DNA of 64,000 nt, taken from assembly GCA_013397935.1 (NCBI GenBank), contig VZRN01005377.1, forward strand, positions 619,569 through 683,568, read 5' to 3'. Position 1 is the stretch's first letter. The number at the start of each line of letters is the position of its first letter. The notes below the pieces were generated by a model. That model made no database searches. It was not told where the DNA came from and was given only the letters and a program-made list of their open reading frames with translations. The position numbers and the translations under genes are program-made. Positions 24,401-38,248 of this stretch are shown here, piece by piece. This stretch comes from Dasyornis broadbenti (taxonomy: Eukaryota; Chordata; Aves; Passeriformes; Dasyornithidae).

Positions 24401-27400
24401 GGCAGCTGAAACAGCTGCTGGCATTTCCAGCAAACACCAGTTGCAGAGTAGCAGGAGCAACAAAGGCAGAGTCTGTGCAGGAGGCACAGCATGAAATCAT
24501 GCTTGACTAATACCCACCCCCAGCACAGAATAAAGTACCCACCATGCTCACATCTACTTTTAAAAAATACTTCTCCTAGTAAGGAGGACAAAGAAACACA
24601 GTCATCATCCATATCAAGTGAAAACATTTTTAATTAGATAAAATGTTGAAATGTCTAAGTTCAAGACATCAAATTGGCTTCCTATCCTAAGCAGCAAGTA
24701 TCCTGTGAGGAGATTCCTCTTGCTTCCCTATTTCCTCTGAGAAAGTTCATCAACTTCTACTTAAAGCAACAGAAAATTGTTGAAAATTTAGATACATCTA
24801 ACTATTTTTTCTAGTTCAGATTGGACACAATTATGTAGGAATGCAACAGTTACTGATGTACCATCAGAGAGCACTAACATAGGGAAGTTGTGCAAGAGCA
24901 GCCCTTTTAAGTCAACGACGGAACAGAGCAACTCATTTGATTAGTCATTAGTTAATAAAACAACCATGTGAAGACATAGCCCCACACGTAAAGTACTCTA
25001 AAGGATTTACCACTAGCCTGTTCCCACTTTACCTCTCCAAAAAAAGATGGCAAGTTTGAATGTCACTATGATCCCTGTTATGGGTCTTCTGTGCAGACAC
25101 AGAACACAAAAGCGTATGAACCTGGGAGGGAAAGGAGAGGACAGTCAATATAGTGCTTCAGGAAGAGGGACACACTCTAAAACTACTCTACTTTGAACAG
25201 AACTTTGGAAATTCAATTACAGAAGTATCATTTGACTTTTAATCTAGAGGCATCCTCCAGTACAGGAGAAAATCACTTTATGTTTGACAGTAAAAAGCCA
25301 CTCTGCTGGAGAGTTTTGAATTTGGAAGAGAAGGGAAATATAATGAAAGCATGGCCGCTCCACAGGAGACCACTCCTACTTTTTCCATTCAGAAAACTAC
25401 AATGTGATTTCTGAAGTTCTGAGTTACAGGGAAAAAAGGATGTCTTCTGAGGGTAAATTTTTCAAACGCCCATACCTAAGCTTTTGATATCACTCCATAT
25501 TCAGCTATAATCAGCACTAACATTTTACAGAGAATTAAATTTATACAGACTAATTTCTAGTCTTTTCTACAGATGTGAAGGGAGTTACAATTTTTCCTTT
25601 GTATAATGCTCATGTAGGATAATATTCCTAAAGGGGCAATTTTCTCTTTAACTGACAAGCCCATGAAGCCTTGTAACCATCCTGTAAAGAATGTACATAA
25701 ATATACATTAAAGCCAAAAAAAAGGCATCTGCATGTGTGAATCAGTGTGTCATTTTCTAGCTTGAATAACTGTGTAACAAAATTGCAACCAAATAGTCTC
25801 CTCAAACTCTATCATCATGTATAGATTACACACTGGTCAATGAATACCTTTTATCTTAATTTTATTATCCTTGAGGGATACACGGAGAAAACCCTAACAA
25901 CATCCTGCATGATTTTTTCAGTTTCAGTTATTTAATATTGTGCCTTCAAGGTAAAAACCAGATGAATATTTTCACTGAGCACAATAACCATCCTGTGATT
26001 TCATCTTCCTACAGAAATTCTGTATCCTGCATTATTTACCCCAAGCACTTCTAAGTTACTCAGCACTGCTAAAAATTCGAAAGGTTACATTTAACTGCTG
26101 CACGGCATGCACTGAACAGTATTTTGGCATGTGACCACTTCTTGTGCCCAACTAAGCATCACAGAAATTGTCTTGCTTGATTAAATATAAAGTTGTAACT
26201 TGAATTTTTGCTACCTATATTAAAACATGGTGGGTTTAGAAACCTATTTGGCCAATCTCTGAAGAAAAAAAAAAACGAATGCCCAGTGCTAGAGACTTTA
26301 ACAAAATTAATTACATCAGCTATATAAGCTCATAAAATTCAAGTTGCATAAGGACACCTGAACATGTTCAGACTAAAGACAGATATTCCAATACTACTTT
26401 GTTAGGTAAAAGAGGCCTAAGAAACAAGAGTGGGGAAGAAAGAGGAAGAAAAAGAAATTGCTTTTTTACTGCACCACTTCAAGAGCTCTCATCTTTAGAG
26501 TATGCCAATTGCCTATCACAATGTCTTAATTACACAAAATAAAGTCTCATCATCACACCTTTCGTAAAAGATTTCCAAACTTTCTGAAATGTCTACAGTA
26601 GCTAAACCAAATGTATAACACATTACTATGGCAAGGTATCACCTGGGGGATGTACCAACCTATTGGGCTGGTATATTCACAATTTGAAAGGGGCAGCAAT
26701 CTCATTTACCATCTATCTATTCCTTCAACTAACCAGTTGCTGAAGCATGTTTAAAATTCTTTTACAAGTTCTCACTTCTCTTTAGTTTATACAGCACAGA
26801 GAATATATAGAAATTCCCTATTTGCATATCTCTGCTTTCTTCCAGTACTAAAGTTTTCTTCAACATTTAGACTTCGAGAGCCTTGAGGCTTCTCTCATCT
26901 TCCTTCTCTCCTTTTATATTTAGAGCACAAGTTTGATGTTTTCACTTTTCAGCTTTGGTTTCTTCCCTTCTCCATCTAGTACCACAGTAGAAATCCACCT
27001 CTCTCACTGTCATTTTCTTTGAGCTCCACCCAAGAGAAGCATCCCAAGAAATACCTGCACAGCTGCCCACATTCACTACATCAGGAGTTGTGAGCAGGCA
27101 GGCCACTTTCTCATTCTGCTTGTTTAGTGACCTGTCAGTACTAGCTCTGGGCCCCAGTGACAAAGATTTAAATCTCAGAAGATAAAGAGACAGATGACAG
27201 GTGAGACCACAATTGAAAGCAGTGCATGCATTCACATAGAATCACAGCACCCGACAGGAGTCTTACACATAATCAGCTCTCCAAATCACTCCATTCCTTT
27301 GTTAGTGCCCCCATGTATAATGTTTCAGAAGATGATATTCAGCTTTCCCTTCTATTTCACAAGATAGATCCAATTATTCCATAGGTGATCTTTGCTTGGC

Positions 27401-27982
27401 TTGAAGTTCTTTCAAATTAGAAAAATGGCAAGGGATGAGGACATGGCCAGGTCTTAACATATCATAAGTAATTTAAATACACAGGAGACTCCTGTTAATT
27501 AATTTACTAATATTCCTTGCAAATGAGCAGATTTCTCCTTAGTTTTACTTGTCTGAACAGAAAAACATGCCAAATCCTGTATCTCCTACATCTGAAACAA
27601 ATAATAGCAGTAACTTAAACATTACACAACCAAACAACACCTAATGTTAACATGAAGTTCTGCACCAACATACTGCTAGGCCAGCTGGCAAAATTGAATG
27701 AGTAGGGAACTCATTAAAATCAATCTCCCAGTTCATCTTAAACAAGACTGCTGTTTAAAAATAAAATAAACTTACATAGTGTAACTCAAACCCACAGAAG
27801 TCCTAAGCATTAAAAGCTTCACACAGAACATACTACCAACTGACAGAAGTCATCCTATAGAAACACTTTCAGTTTCTTGTATTTAATACTGGACATTAAC
27901 TCTTTTATGATGTACACTTACCAAAAACACAAATTAAAATTGAAAGAGACTTTGTCGACAAGATAAAGTCAAAGCAGCATAT
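21469..27982. other. No supported gene
   Basis: A long AT-rich stretch. I examined minus-strand splice-like sites near 22985, 23964 and 25010. They have weak acceptors or inserts under 30 bases and are not called. No GC-rich element or recognisable transposon occurs. The CATAGAATCACAG at 27236 resembles a CR1 tail for only a few bases. Confidence 0.5.
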
Positions 27983-28050
27983 AGCTGGAACCAGATGATG
28001 ATGATCTTCACAGTCTCTTCCAACCCAAATCATTTCAGGATCCTATGCTT
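27983..28050 (+). mobile_element. CR1 LINE 3'-end fragment
   Basis: TGGAACCAGATGATGATGATC, then CTCTTCCAACCCAAATCATTT and a degraded ATTCTATG-type tail match the CR1 3' terminus in plus orientation. Only the last 70 or so bases can be recognised; the part upstream has decayed or was never copied. Confidence 0.68.
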
Positions 28051-28408
28051 TCATGCCCCATATAATATTTAAGCCCAGCCTAAGACAGTGACTCTTTTAA
28101 GTTTAACCTCCTTTAAGCTACAGTCACCGAAGCTCGGCACAGGCCTACCACCAAACAAATAGTAACACTTAAACGATTCCTTCACATATTCCTATCCTAT
28201 GAAAATGTGGTGCTTTCTATCTACATGTTCATAAAAGGGCACAGAGTATTTTGCACAGTCATACATATTTCCATCAGTGACATTCAAAACATTCTCTCCT
28301 TTCAGTGTCACTAAACATGCACCAGGCTTTGCTATTTGTCTTTTTACATGTTCACAGTATTAAGAAAATATCTTTATTACTGTAGTAACCACCATTTTAT
28401 CTCTGCAG

Positions 28409-28566
28409 ATAAAGATGACAAAATTTCATCAGAATTTCTGGGTGTAGTTGAATTTCTGAGGGCTAATCGGAATGACAGATTCAGTAAAACCCACATTAGA
28501 AACGGCAGAATCAAAGCAGCACTTCCTCTTTTCAGGGAAATGCTTAAATCTTACTTATCTCTTTGA
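28409..28566 (+). CDS. Weak candidate terminal exon on the plus strand
   Basis: A good acceptor (CACCATTTTATCTCTGCAG) opens a 158-base segment read as KDDKISSEFLGVVEFLRAN, then RNDRFSKTHIRNGRIKAAL and so on to a TGA. An AATAAA lies at 28580-28585, 13 bases after the stop. The peptide is hydrophilic and protein-like, but I know no such family. The strand is opposite to that of the proposed main gene. The frame length is within chance expectation for this window. Confidence 0.17.
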
Positions 28567-28585
28567 ACAATCATTAAGCAATAAA

Positions 28586-31500
28586 TAGATTAAAAGAATT
28601 TACACAAACTTAACTCTTCATGCCTTCTTTAACAAGTCTTTCCAAGAGATGGAATCAAGATCTTTTTCATTTCATTTGCAGTAAGACAGAAATAATTTAA
28701 AAATAAATTTTAAAAGGAAAACCCAGATATTTTCCGGGCTTATTTTCTCTTTACTGCTAGAAAATAATTTGCACTGGTAACGCAAATCACTGTCTCTGGT
28801 ATTATTTCACATTTAGCATGACAGGACATCATCATTGCAGCAAATTGTCTTTTCTTTCTCCCATTCCCTATTTCTCACGTATTAGGCAAATACTATCTAC
28901 CAAGAAAGAACTGAAAGTAATACTTCTATTATAAAGGCAACTTAACTTCGTACACTATGGTGAAGAATAACATTAAATCATAGTAGGTTTTGGTTTTGCA
29001 ATTAAATCCTATAGATGAGACACCAACATACCTGAAAACACCCTCAATACTAGCATAAAGTTTACTAAGGCAGCTTTTACTAATTCCTTGAGAAAATTCA
29101 CATATGCAACATTTCTACAAGGAAAATTTAGATTTTGTATTCAAGCTACTTCCTTAATAAACTGAAAAGCTAGTTCACAAAATTTAGTCTGACCCAATCT
29201 TGATCATGGGGAAGTGAAGCTAGTTAGAGCTTTATAAAGATTGGTTGTGGCTAAAGGTGCATGACCAAATGGATGTCTAGAGATCTGACCAGTTCTGTAA
29301 GAATTGTTTCTACATGGATTTTTCACAAAAGGAAGAGACCAACAGAAATGAACTGAACAGTTTCCTGATATAATATTAATTTGTCTAAGTCAAGGAAGTG
29401 ACAGCACCAGAAGCCCCATGATGGCAGTAACAGTAATTGCCAATTACTCCCCTCTGCAGTCTTAGCCTCATACTTGGAAATAAGTAAAAAATACTTTTTC
29501 CCAATAATTATATTAAATCAACAACTTGTTCTACAGTGAATATGCCTTAATCTAAATTATTAAACAGTTAGAGACAATAACACAAGTACAGTATGAACTG
29601 GGTTCAGAAATACAGTTTCATTCAGAATTCCAGTGAGGTTTTATCACTAGATTACAGTTTTATTCTGGTACAATCCCTTGAGCTCATCCCCTTAGCCTGA
29701 AAGCAGAACATGTGATTAAAAAGAAAGATAACTGAATTGAATCATATTAAACAGAATTAAAGATGCCTGAAAGTTAACCTAGATAGGATTTTTTTTTATT
29801 AGTAGCAGTTTACATTAACAATATCCTACAGGTCATTCAGGTTTTTAACTAAGAATTTAAAAACTACTTTCTTTGGCCTTTCACAGCTTATTCTGTATTT
29901 TCAGTATTAGTAGAAATTACAGGTGCCCAGGTATGAGGTGCAGTACATGATTAAAGCATTGCCATGATAATATGCCTAGCCTTGTACCACAATTATTGTC
30001 CAAAAAATAATTACCCCTAAGGTGAAGCAATTCTGCTTGGTAATTTTATATATAAGCTTATAAGCTGCATGCACTCTTCAGTTGTGCAAGAGGTATGCGA
30101 CATGCTCGCAGATTATCAATTCAGCTAGCTAGAAGGAATATATAAATGTTACTCAGGGTTGTGGGTTTTTCTTAAAAAATAAAAATTACCTGCAAAACAC
30201 AGCATGAGCGGGTTATAGAGATGAAACTTTCTGAGCAACTCCAATTATTTCATACTAAGCAACCACACTTCAAGATGGAAAAAGGGAGTAGCAGAAGGAT
30301 TCCTAAGCCTTTGCATGTGGCCAAAGGAACAAGGAGATTGCATGCTTCCCATGCACGTACATGTACTGGCTGACGTAAACTACAGATTTACTAGTTTATA
30401 AACCTCAGCTTTGAGTCCCTGTAGATGTGGGCGTTCAGCTTTTCAATATTTACTGCCTGGAAGCAACGTGATGAAGCCACAGCAGCAGCATTGCAAAGTG
30501 GGCATTCACAGCCCTCAATCCTGCTGCAAAGTCCACACTGCCCTGTGCTCTGACTTGATGCCACACCCTCCCAGCCACAAATTATAGTGGATCTTCACAC
30601 CGAAGACTTCTTCATCCTTTGTGTTATCAGAAAATGCCTTTGTGGTAATTTCCCGTTGCAGCTGGATCAAAGACTACTCCCGTCCTAGTGGCAGAGAAAC
30701 TCATCTCGGAAACTATGACCTCAGCCCTGCCAGGCTGTCCAATCTTTTTGACAACTTGCAGACACTGAATAAATTACACAGATAGTTTACACATTACAAG
30801 CTAATACTAAGACTAAAATTCACATTTAAAGGTCTTCAAGGCTTGCACAAAATGCTTCAGAATACCAAAATACATAAAGTCCCCCTTTGTTTGACCTAGT
30901 GAACAATCAACGGGATGTTGCACATAGAACAGCTACGAATACAGTTACAGTCCCTTCCCCCAGCACAGAGAAATGGCCCTAAGAACCAAGCAGAACATCC
31001 AGGATTTCAGTCTCATCTGAATTAAGCAAAGCAAGTTAATGTAAAACCAGACCTATCACCACCCTACTACACACAACGACAGTGCTCAGCTAGTGCATGG
31101 CCAGAGGTGCATTGGATGCTTTCCGAAAGAAGAGATTCTTCCAGATGCAGAAAAAAACCTTAACTCATTAGCAGCATTATTACTCAAAGCCTGCTGCTGC
31201 AAACAACTAGGCTTCATTTATCAACAGAAGACCAGTTTTGGAAATGACTCCAAAACAGAACATGGAGGCTTTACTGGTGCCACAGGATCATACAAAATAA
31301 TATCCAGGAGTTAGCATCATTCCATTTGCATTTAGCCTGTTCCATTTCATGACGCAATTACTGCAGCATTCCTTTCATTAAGGATGTTCAAGATTCAGTG
31401 TCAACATTACTAACTAAAACTCTGCAAGCTACAGTACAAGCTCCTTACATTGGGAGTCTTCTAGCAACATCAGTCAACCAAAAACTTCATAAGGTTTCAA

Positions 31501-34500
31501 CCATTCTAAGCTTGAGTGGGTTTTTTGTGTGTGTGTGCAGATTTTGGTTTTCAGAAGTCTTTAAATCACATGACAACACTGTCAAATGTTGGAGGAAAAA
31601 GAGATTAAAATGCCAATTGATTCTCTGATTACCCCTGCCATAAAAATTAATTTTTTGTGCTTATTCTCTCATTAATCCCAATGGCTATACACTTGTATTT
31701 CTAAATGTGAAACAGCAGGACTGTCGATTTAAAGAGAGGTCCAGCTTTACAAAAATTCAATAATCAGGTCTTATACTGTACATGTGCTATTTTCTGGTTT
31801 AGGCAGGGAGTTACTATATCTAAAGATGACAAAAGAAACAGAGGAATCACTTTTCTTTCATCTCAAAAAGCACAAGCCCAACTGTCTACTTAATCAATAA
31901 ATGTGTAATATGACCTCAGAGAGTGAGTTAGAACTTCATGGTAACCTCCTAGCACAATGCAGCAGATTAATTTCTATGTTGAAACTGTCACTGCAGTAAT
32001 TACTTTCCCCAAAATGCAACAACACTATCCTCAGAAACAGAGTTTTTTCTGATCTGCAATTCTGTCCAGATGGAGTAAATAGCGGAGTAGAATGCATTCA
32101 TTTGTAAAAAGATACAGACAGACAGAAACACATATTCATAAAGTCATTTATAAAGTCATTTATGGTTTAGCATTATGACAAGAAATAACATGCACTAATA
32201 AGCACCAGGCTTGCTCCCAAAGCTTAACACCTTTCCATAAGAGAAGAGGAACACTCCATTAAAGCAGTGTAATCCCAAGCACAAGTAGACGAAAGCTGCT
32301 AACATCCCCGAGTCTCGGTCACCTTTTCCTGACTCCTTAATAAAACAAGGGAAACAATGGATGCTTACACAGGACCAGTAACAAGCACCCAAAGGGCTGA
32401 GAAAGCAGTGTGACAGCAACCTGGATCACTGAGCATAGGCCACTCCAAGGAACACCAAAGAACAAAACGGAACTCAGGAGTAAGATACACACTAAGGCAA
32501 CACTTTCAGGTGATAAGTAACACTTGAGAAGGTCTGTATGGAACACATACAGCAAATTATAATTGGTGTAAGCAGCAGTGTGAACCACATGAACATTACG
32601 CTACAAGATTCAGCTACTCCTAATTTAACAACTCATGCAATTGTATTTATAGAATATTCTAAAAGTACCTAAAAAGCAACATTGACACACTATTTTAAAA
32701 GCTGTGTCTCAAACACAGAACTCAATGTAGATCAGATAATCTTTTATCAAAATCAAAAATTATAGTAAAAATCTTAATTTATACAGAACAATTTCACTAC
32801 GTGGGGACTCAATTTTTTTTAACTGTAGCAAGCTATCTGACAAAGGATTTCATTAGTGCTGTAATCAAGTGTCAATGTATTTTTACTACAAAACCAACTC
32901 ACAAGGCATGTGCAACAATACATCTCAATTATGGAGACCCAAGCTAAACATCTGCTGTTATGAATTCACTTGGGGGCCAGTAGAGAATTGAATCAAGTTG
33001 GACTACATAAATTCAAAGTAGAGAGGTATCAGAGAGGTTATTTTCCCTGCCAGATCAGCAGCAAAGGCATTGCAAATACAAACATGCAAAAATTCTGCTT
33101 TCTACTACTACCTTTTATGTGTGTGCCTTTAAAAACTGAAGGGGGGGAAAAAAAAAACCAGAATCAAACCGCAAAACAAATTTTTACATGGCCCAAAAAG
33201 GGTTCTGAGGAAATTATTTGACCAGCATTCATCTTTGCTTTATTTATAACATTAACTGAAAAGCAATATTATATATTATCTAGGCATGGTATGCTTGATC
33301 TCTTTCTCTTAAGATTTCTGATACAGTGTTGCCTTGAAGCATAATACCTAAGATTTCACTGTGATTTTCTCTATTTCTGTGAACAGATTTTCTCCTAGCC
33401 AGTGGTCAAGTAGGCATAATTTTAAATAAAAATCATTGCTCCTAGTTTCTGCTAGACTAGAAAGTGAGAGTTGTCCACTATATCTAGAAGCATTACTTTT
33501 TTAGGGTATTAGAATATCTCAAATTAAAACAGTTGTATGCTTCTTAAGGTACAGTTGCAGCTTGCTTGAAGATCAAATGTATACATATATTCACAAACAG
33601 GTTATACAAATATGCACTTGACATTTAGCTATTCCAAAGCAGCAGCCAGCCAGTGAAGCAAGATATCTGTGGAATAGCATTGGTTAAAGAAATTAGAAGT
33701 CACTGAGACAACTAAGTTGCATTACTTTACAAAAATTGCATGTTTTGATATTTATTCTACCCCCTCCTGCATATTCAGTCTCATCACATTGGAATTTCAC
33801 TACGTTTCTTTCTCAGTACCTGTTTTTCTAATTGTCTTCTCTCCCCTCAGACCAGTAAGCCTCTTATCAGTAGAATGACAAACACGCATAATGATTATTA
33901 ACAAATCATCATCAAAAAAAGGAAAAAAAATAAATCACATCCATTCACATGCTGCTTCAACAACAGGGAAGCAGTCTCCTAATCTAACTTTGAATACAGG
34001 CCTCTTCCTATATGTAGATCTAGCTTTCTTTTGTATCAAACATACCTAACATTAAATATCAGCATGTGTGTAACACATTTAATCATTAATTCTAATACTA
34101 TAATAGCTAACAAAGCATTAAGAGCTCACATAGAATGCAAAGAGAAACAGGATACCCAATTTACCTTTTGACATTAACAAGCAAGAAGGGGAGCACATTT
34201 ATGTGGTTGTACCATTTGAAATATCCATTTTTTTTCTAACTGAAGAAGATAAATGTGTTAACAAAGTGGTCATGACATTTCTGGTGTCACGTGCTGCTGC
34301 AGAGAGATCAACAAAGCATGAACTTCAACTTGTCAGATCAAGAGAAGCCAATTTTCACGTGTTGCAGCTTAAAATCTGCTCATCTTAAAAACAGAGTTTA
34401 AATATTTGCTGTTAACATGAACTCCCAGACCTCCTGCCTTTGTTCATCTAGTGTAATCCATCATGCAAGCAATCCAGTTCACTTCCATTTGGTTACACTG

Positions 34501-36670
34501 CCTGTAGGATTATTCCACGTGTACTGTAGACGCTGGACTAAACTATTCCTTGGTGCCCAAAATCCACATATCTTCTTTTCCAAGTGACTCATCCTCTGGT
34601 AAATATCTAGAAACCTTTTTATCAATTTTTAATTTCATAACAACAGAATATGGAACAGCATAACAGTGCAAGGGGGGGAAAAGCCAGAAAATGCTAGTTT
34701 TCTTGCACTTGTGGAAATCCAAGGTCTAAACAGATAATTAATGGTGCAAGACTGAAGTCTTACTGATGCCTGATCTTAGGGCTTTAGAAGACGAATATTT
34801 TAATGCTGTCATTGCTATGTTTGAGAAGCCTGCCACTAGCAATATACCTTGAAACACTTCAGCTTCAAAATTATTTACTCAGAAATTCAAAAAAAAGACA
34901 CAGATATATTTCCACCCCCACCCCCGAGTGACTTAATGATCAAACAAATTCTTTATAGACAGATGCAGTATGGCAACAAGTTCAATGGCTTAGAATATTT
35001 AATAGCAATCTAATGTAATGCACAATCAAAACAGAGAAGGAAAACAGAATAGAAAACCACACAATTTTCTCTGGTCTTTCAATTAATCTAGAGAAATATT
35101 TTAAAACTTATTTTGCTAATATTTATCTGTAAAAAAACAGATTACTAGATTCTAACCACGGTTTCTTGACCTTCTACCTCACCCCCCATAAAAGGAAAGT
35201 AATTATGGGTTTAAAATCCTGTCAGCATAAATTGCTTCATAGGGTCACATGGGACCAAGCCTTTTCAGCAGCCATGTCCATACACGTTTACAGTCTTCCA
35301 GTTTAAAGCCCTTACAGCATTTAAAAACCAGTTTCTCCTTCACTGATCCAGTATCAACCTAATGCCTGTACTTGAAAAATCCATCAGCACCTGATCTTAA
35401 GCAAGCAGCCAAGATTCTCCCATCCAGACTTAATACCCCTGCATCTCAATTTAAGATGTTACAAAGTCTGAAAGAAGCTTCTGATCATGGCTCTTCTAAC
35501 AAAGGAGAAGTCTGAAAGGTGAACAGAAATCTATGCCTGAGTCTGTAGCAGGCTGTGATGAACAAGATCAGTAAGAAGCTACAAGTGATATATTTTCTGC
35601 CTTCATTTGGAAAGCTCTCCTGGAAGCCAGGGGAAAGCAGGCCCAGACTCCCATAAATTTATCACACACCCTTCCAACACACACATGCAGAGAAATACAG
35701 TACCCAGTAGAGATTTTATGACCTCTAAAGCTATTAACTAGAGGTGACAGCCTGGACATGCTGGGTCATCACCATTACTATCAGAGAGTAGGCTAATGAC
35801 ACATTAACACGCTGTCCATAGTTCACCTTCCTTGGTACAGGAGAAGCTCCACTACAGTGGTCCTCTCAACCAGGATATACACTGACATATCTTAATATGA
35901 GAGACTGGAATGTTTCACAGAGATTCAATCACATTTCCAAGCTCCAGGATTTTTGCGTGCATTCCTGAGCTCTTCAAAACCTGAACTTGGATTTCTAAGC
36001 ATTTACAACAGATTTCTTGGAAAGAGGGATTAAAGATGTTCCTTATTCTTTCACTTTACTGAATCTAGCTATCCTGTCCACTCTGGAAACACCTTCAATT
36101 TTCTTGTCAATCAGTATTTCACCAAGGGATAGACAATCCAAACCACAGTGTCTCAGATAAAATGTCTTGACTATTGAGAGAAATCTGTAACACTAGAATT
36201 TGGCTCCGTTCTCCCTTAGGTAATGGTAGCTTAGGAACCTGTCCCAAGGTTTTTTAATTTCAAATGTTCACTTGTTCTAAGAATCCCCATGTGTGATCAA
36301 GCAAGAGATAACTTAGATATTTAACCAGAAGCAAATGATTAAGAAAGTTTTATCCCAGGAATAGATCACTGTTCCAGGAGCCACTCGTGCATATGAACAC
36401 ATATGAAACTGTTCCATCTGCTGTGCATCACCAATTGCCTTATGGAAAGAGGTTAGCACTACGTGTAGAAGACACAGCATTTGTTTGCACAAAGAGCAAT
36501 TTGGCCCCACTGCGAAACCGGTTCACTTCCCACTCGTTAGATAAACAGTGATGCTGAAACATGCATTCCACATACAGTGACAGACTGAACTATTAATGGA
36601 TAATGACTCAAAATAACAAATCAAAATATTCTCCATTTGTGAACATGCCAGGGTGCTTTGTTGAAATGGA
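28586..36670. other. No supported gene or repeat
   Basis: Eight kilobases of AT-rich sequence without convincing splice-bounded open frames or recognisable transposons. Minor structure only: a 12-base unit ATAAAGTCATTT duplicated in tandem at 32138-32161, a TG run near 31527, and poly-A/poly-G runs near 33140. One weak 18-base splice-bounded insert near 29026-29043 on the minus strand was not called. Confidence 0.5.
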
Positions 36671-37516
36671 TGTGGTGAGCTTTTGGGTGTGTAATGGCTA
36701 AACCTCTGAGCTGATAAGACAGTGAGTGAATGATAAGCTATGAGTGAAATAGGAACCAGATCCCATCAAGACAGATGGTATCTCTTGTCATGCTAACTTG
36801 CCGTCCCTTGCACAAACCACTGGGTTATGGGGCTCGCCCTACTTCCCCCAGGAAAATACTGGGACATTTCCCTGTGGCCTGAGGGTGCTCGTCTCTGTTA
36901 ATGGGCCATAATGGCATTCAACTGCGCTGGTATGATGGGCAGCTGTATTGTCTTAGAAGGTGTCAAGGACTCCAAATATGTCCCATGATCCACAACACTA
37001 GATCATCCAGTGTGAAGCTCCTGCCCTAGGAGAGGTACCTGAGCATTCCTGAACCTGAGTGAACATAAACCAAATATATTTTGTGTTTCAGGGATTTTCT
37101 TGGGGATTTTTCCCCAACATTTCTTCAGGACTTCACCCACCACTTGATCAACCTGGTCTGCAACCACCATTTCCACCGAGACTCTGCAGCAACCAAGTCT
37201 TGGCACGGGGCCTATGGGTGGTGAGATCTTCACACTCTTGTCCTTTTTTCTCATTCCTTCTTGTCCCTTGTGCATGTCCTTGAGTGATATTGTGCTTTCA
37301 TACTGTAATGCTTTCTTGTTGTTATATTACTACAAATAATAATAAACCAAATGGCTACATACATGTTTTCCTTTGCAATCAAACTGCTCTGTAATAAACC
37401 TTACAAATTTTTATTTACAAACACCGATCATTTAGTCTCATTTCATTCTAATCCACCCCAAGGGATCAATTAACAAGAACCTGGGTTACCTTTGCCTTCT
37501 GCAGCAGTTTGTAACA
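36671..37516 (+). mobile_element. Endogenous retrovirus LTR (about 0.85 kb)
   Basis: Begins TGTGGTGAGC and ends GTTTGTAACA, the TG...CA termini expected of an LTR. It has the expected internal layout: a U3-like 5' part, two AATAAA signals at 37341-37346 and 37393-37398, then about 120 bases to the 3' end. A primer-binding-site-like TGGTGGCATC follows four bases later (37520). The general sequence resembles an LTR family seen in bird genomes. It is non-coding. It lies on the plus strand, opposite to the proposed host gene. The exact 5' boundary is inferred from the TG terminus only. Confidence 0.65.
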
Positions 37517-37747
37517 TTTTGGTGGCATCATAGACAGGATCTCTTGGATGCAGTGGAGTGATCAGTGTGGTCCAGAGCTATTGCAGGGTTTTCATCGGAT
37601 AATAAGCTTAACCAGTCCCCAGAAGGTGGTGGGGAAAAGGACATTGACCCTCAGCACGTTGTTGAAGGGTATTATTGCCAAGGGTGTGTGAGGTGGTGGC
37701 TGGCCCCTCATGGCAGATCATAATACAGCCATCAACTTCCCTTTCAG
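37517..37747 (+). mobile_element. Short retroviral leader fragment after the LTR
   Basis: Starts with a primer-binding-site-like TGGTGGCATC and continues for about 230 bases that look like untranslated leader. It breaks off at the GGAA microsatellite. No gag, pol or env reading frame is present and no second LTR follows within the window, so this is a truncated provirus, not a solo LTR. The primer tRNA cannot be assigned because the T-loop complement does not fit well. Confidence 0.45.
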
Positions 37748-37750
37748 AAA

Positions 37751-37782
37751 GGAAGGAAGGAAGGAAGGAAGGAAGGAAGGAA
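37751..37782. repeat. (GGAA)8 microsatellite
   Basis: Eight uninterrupted GGAA units lie at the breakpoint where the retroviral leader ends. GGAA arrays are potential binding sites for ETS-family factors, but nothing here shows such use. Confidence 0.95.
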
Positions 37783-38174
37783 TATAAGGAAACAAGTACT
37801 ACCATTCAAAAACTCAGGTTACATATCTACTGGCCAAATAAAGTCAACTGAAAAAGAAAACTAATGTGTTTGGGAAAGCAGAGAACAGAAATACATGAAA
37901 GTAAAGAAAAAGCTCTGTCAATTGACATCAATATACTTCCTCAAATAGTGAGACTAACATTTGGCAACATTATCAATTTCAGAGCTCAAAAATTTTATAA
38001 GCAGCCTCCTTCTTTCTGCTTCTTCTTCTACAGGTATTCTCTCTGCAGTGCAAAGTTCCTGGAAAAATCTTCAGTTCAGCTGTTGGCTTGACAAATGCCC
38101 AATATTTCAAATAACCAAAGCGTCTCCTCAACTGAAAGCAGCCTGAACTGATGAAACTATGCGAACAGCTTTAC

Positions 38175-38248
38175 CTTTCTTCTGAGAGTCTTGAGGCCAC
38201 TGCACAGATGTCCAGTCAACAATCCTCGCAAGAGAATTTTGGGAATTC
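38175..38248 (-). CDS. Candidate coding exon of the minus-strand gene (unidentified)
   Basis: On the minus strand a strong acceptor (TTTATGTGACCTAACTGCAG) precedes 74 bases ending at donor AGAAAG|GTAAAG. One frame gives NSQNSLARIVDWTSVQWPQD, entering and leaving with one base of a split codon. A second frame is also open (IPKILLRGLLTGHLCSG), so the frame is not settled. Entry phase of the first reading needs a preceding exon that ends with two bases, which I did not find with certainty. Confidence 0.3.

Noticed and set aside
27234..27260. CATAGAATCACAG resembling a CR1 tail
   Set aside because: Similarity stops after about a dozen bases; the following sequence does not follow CR1.
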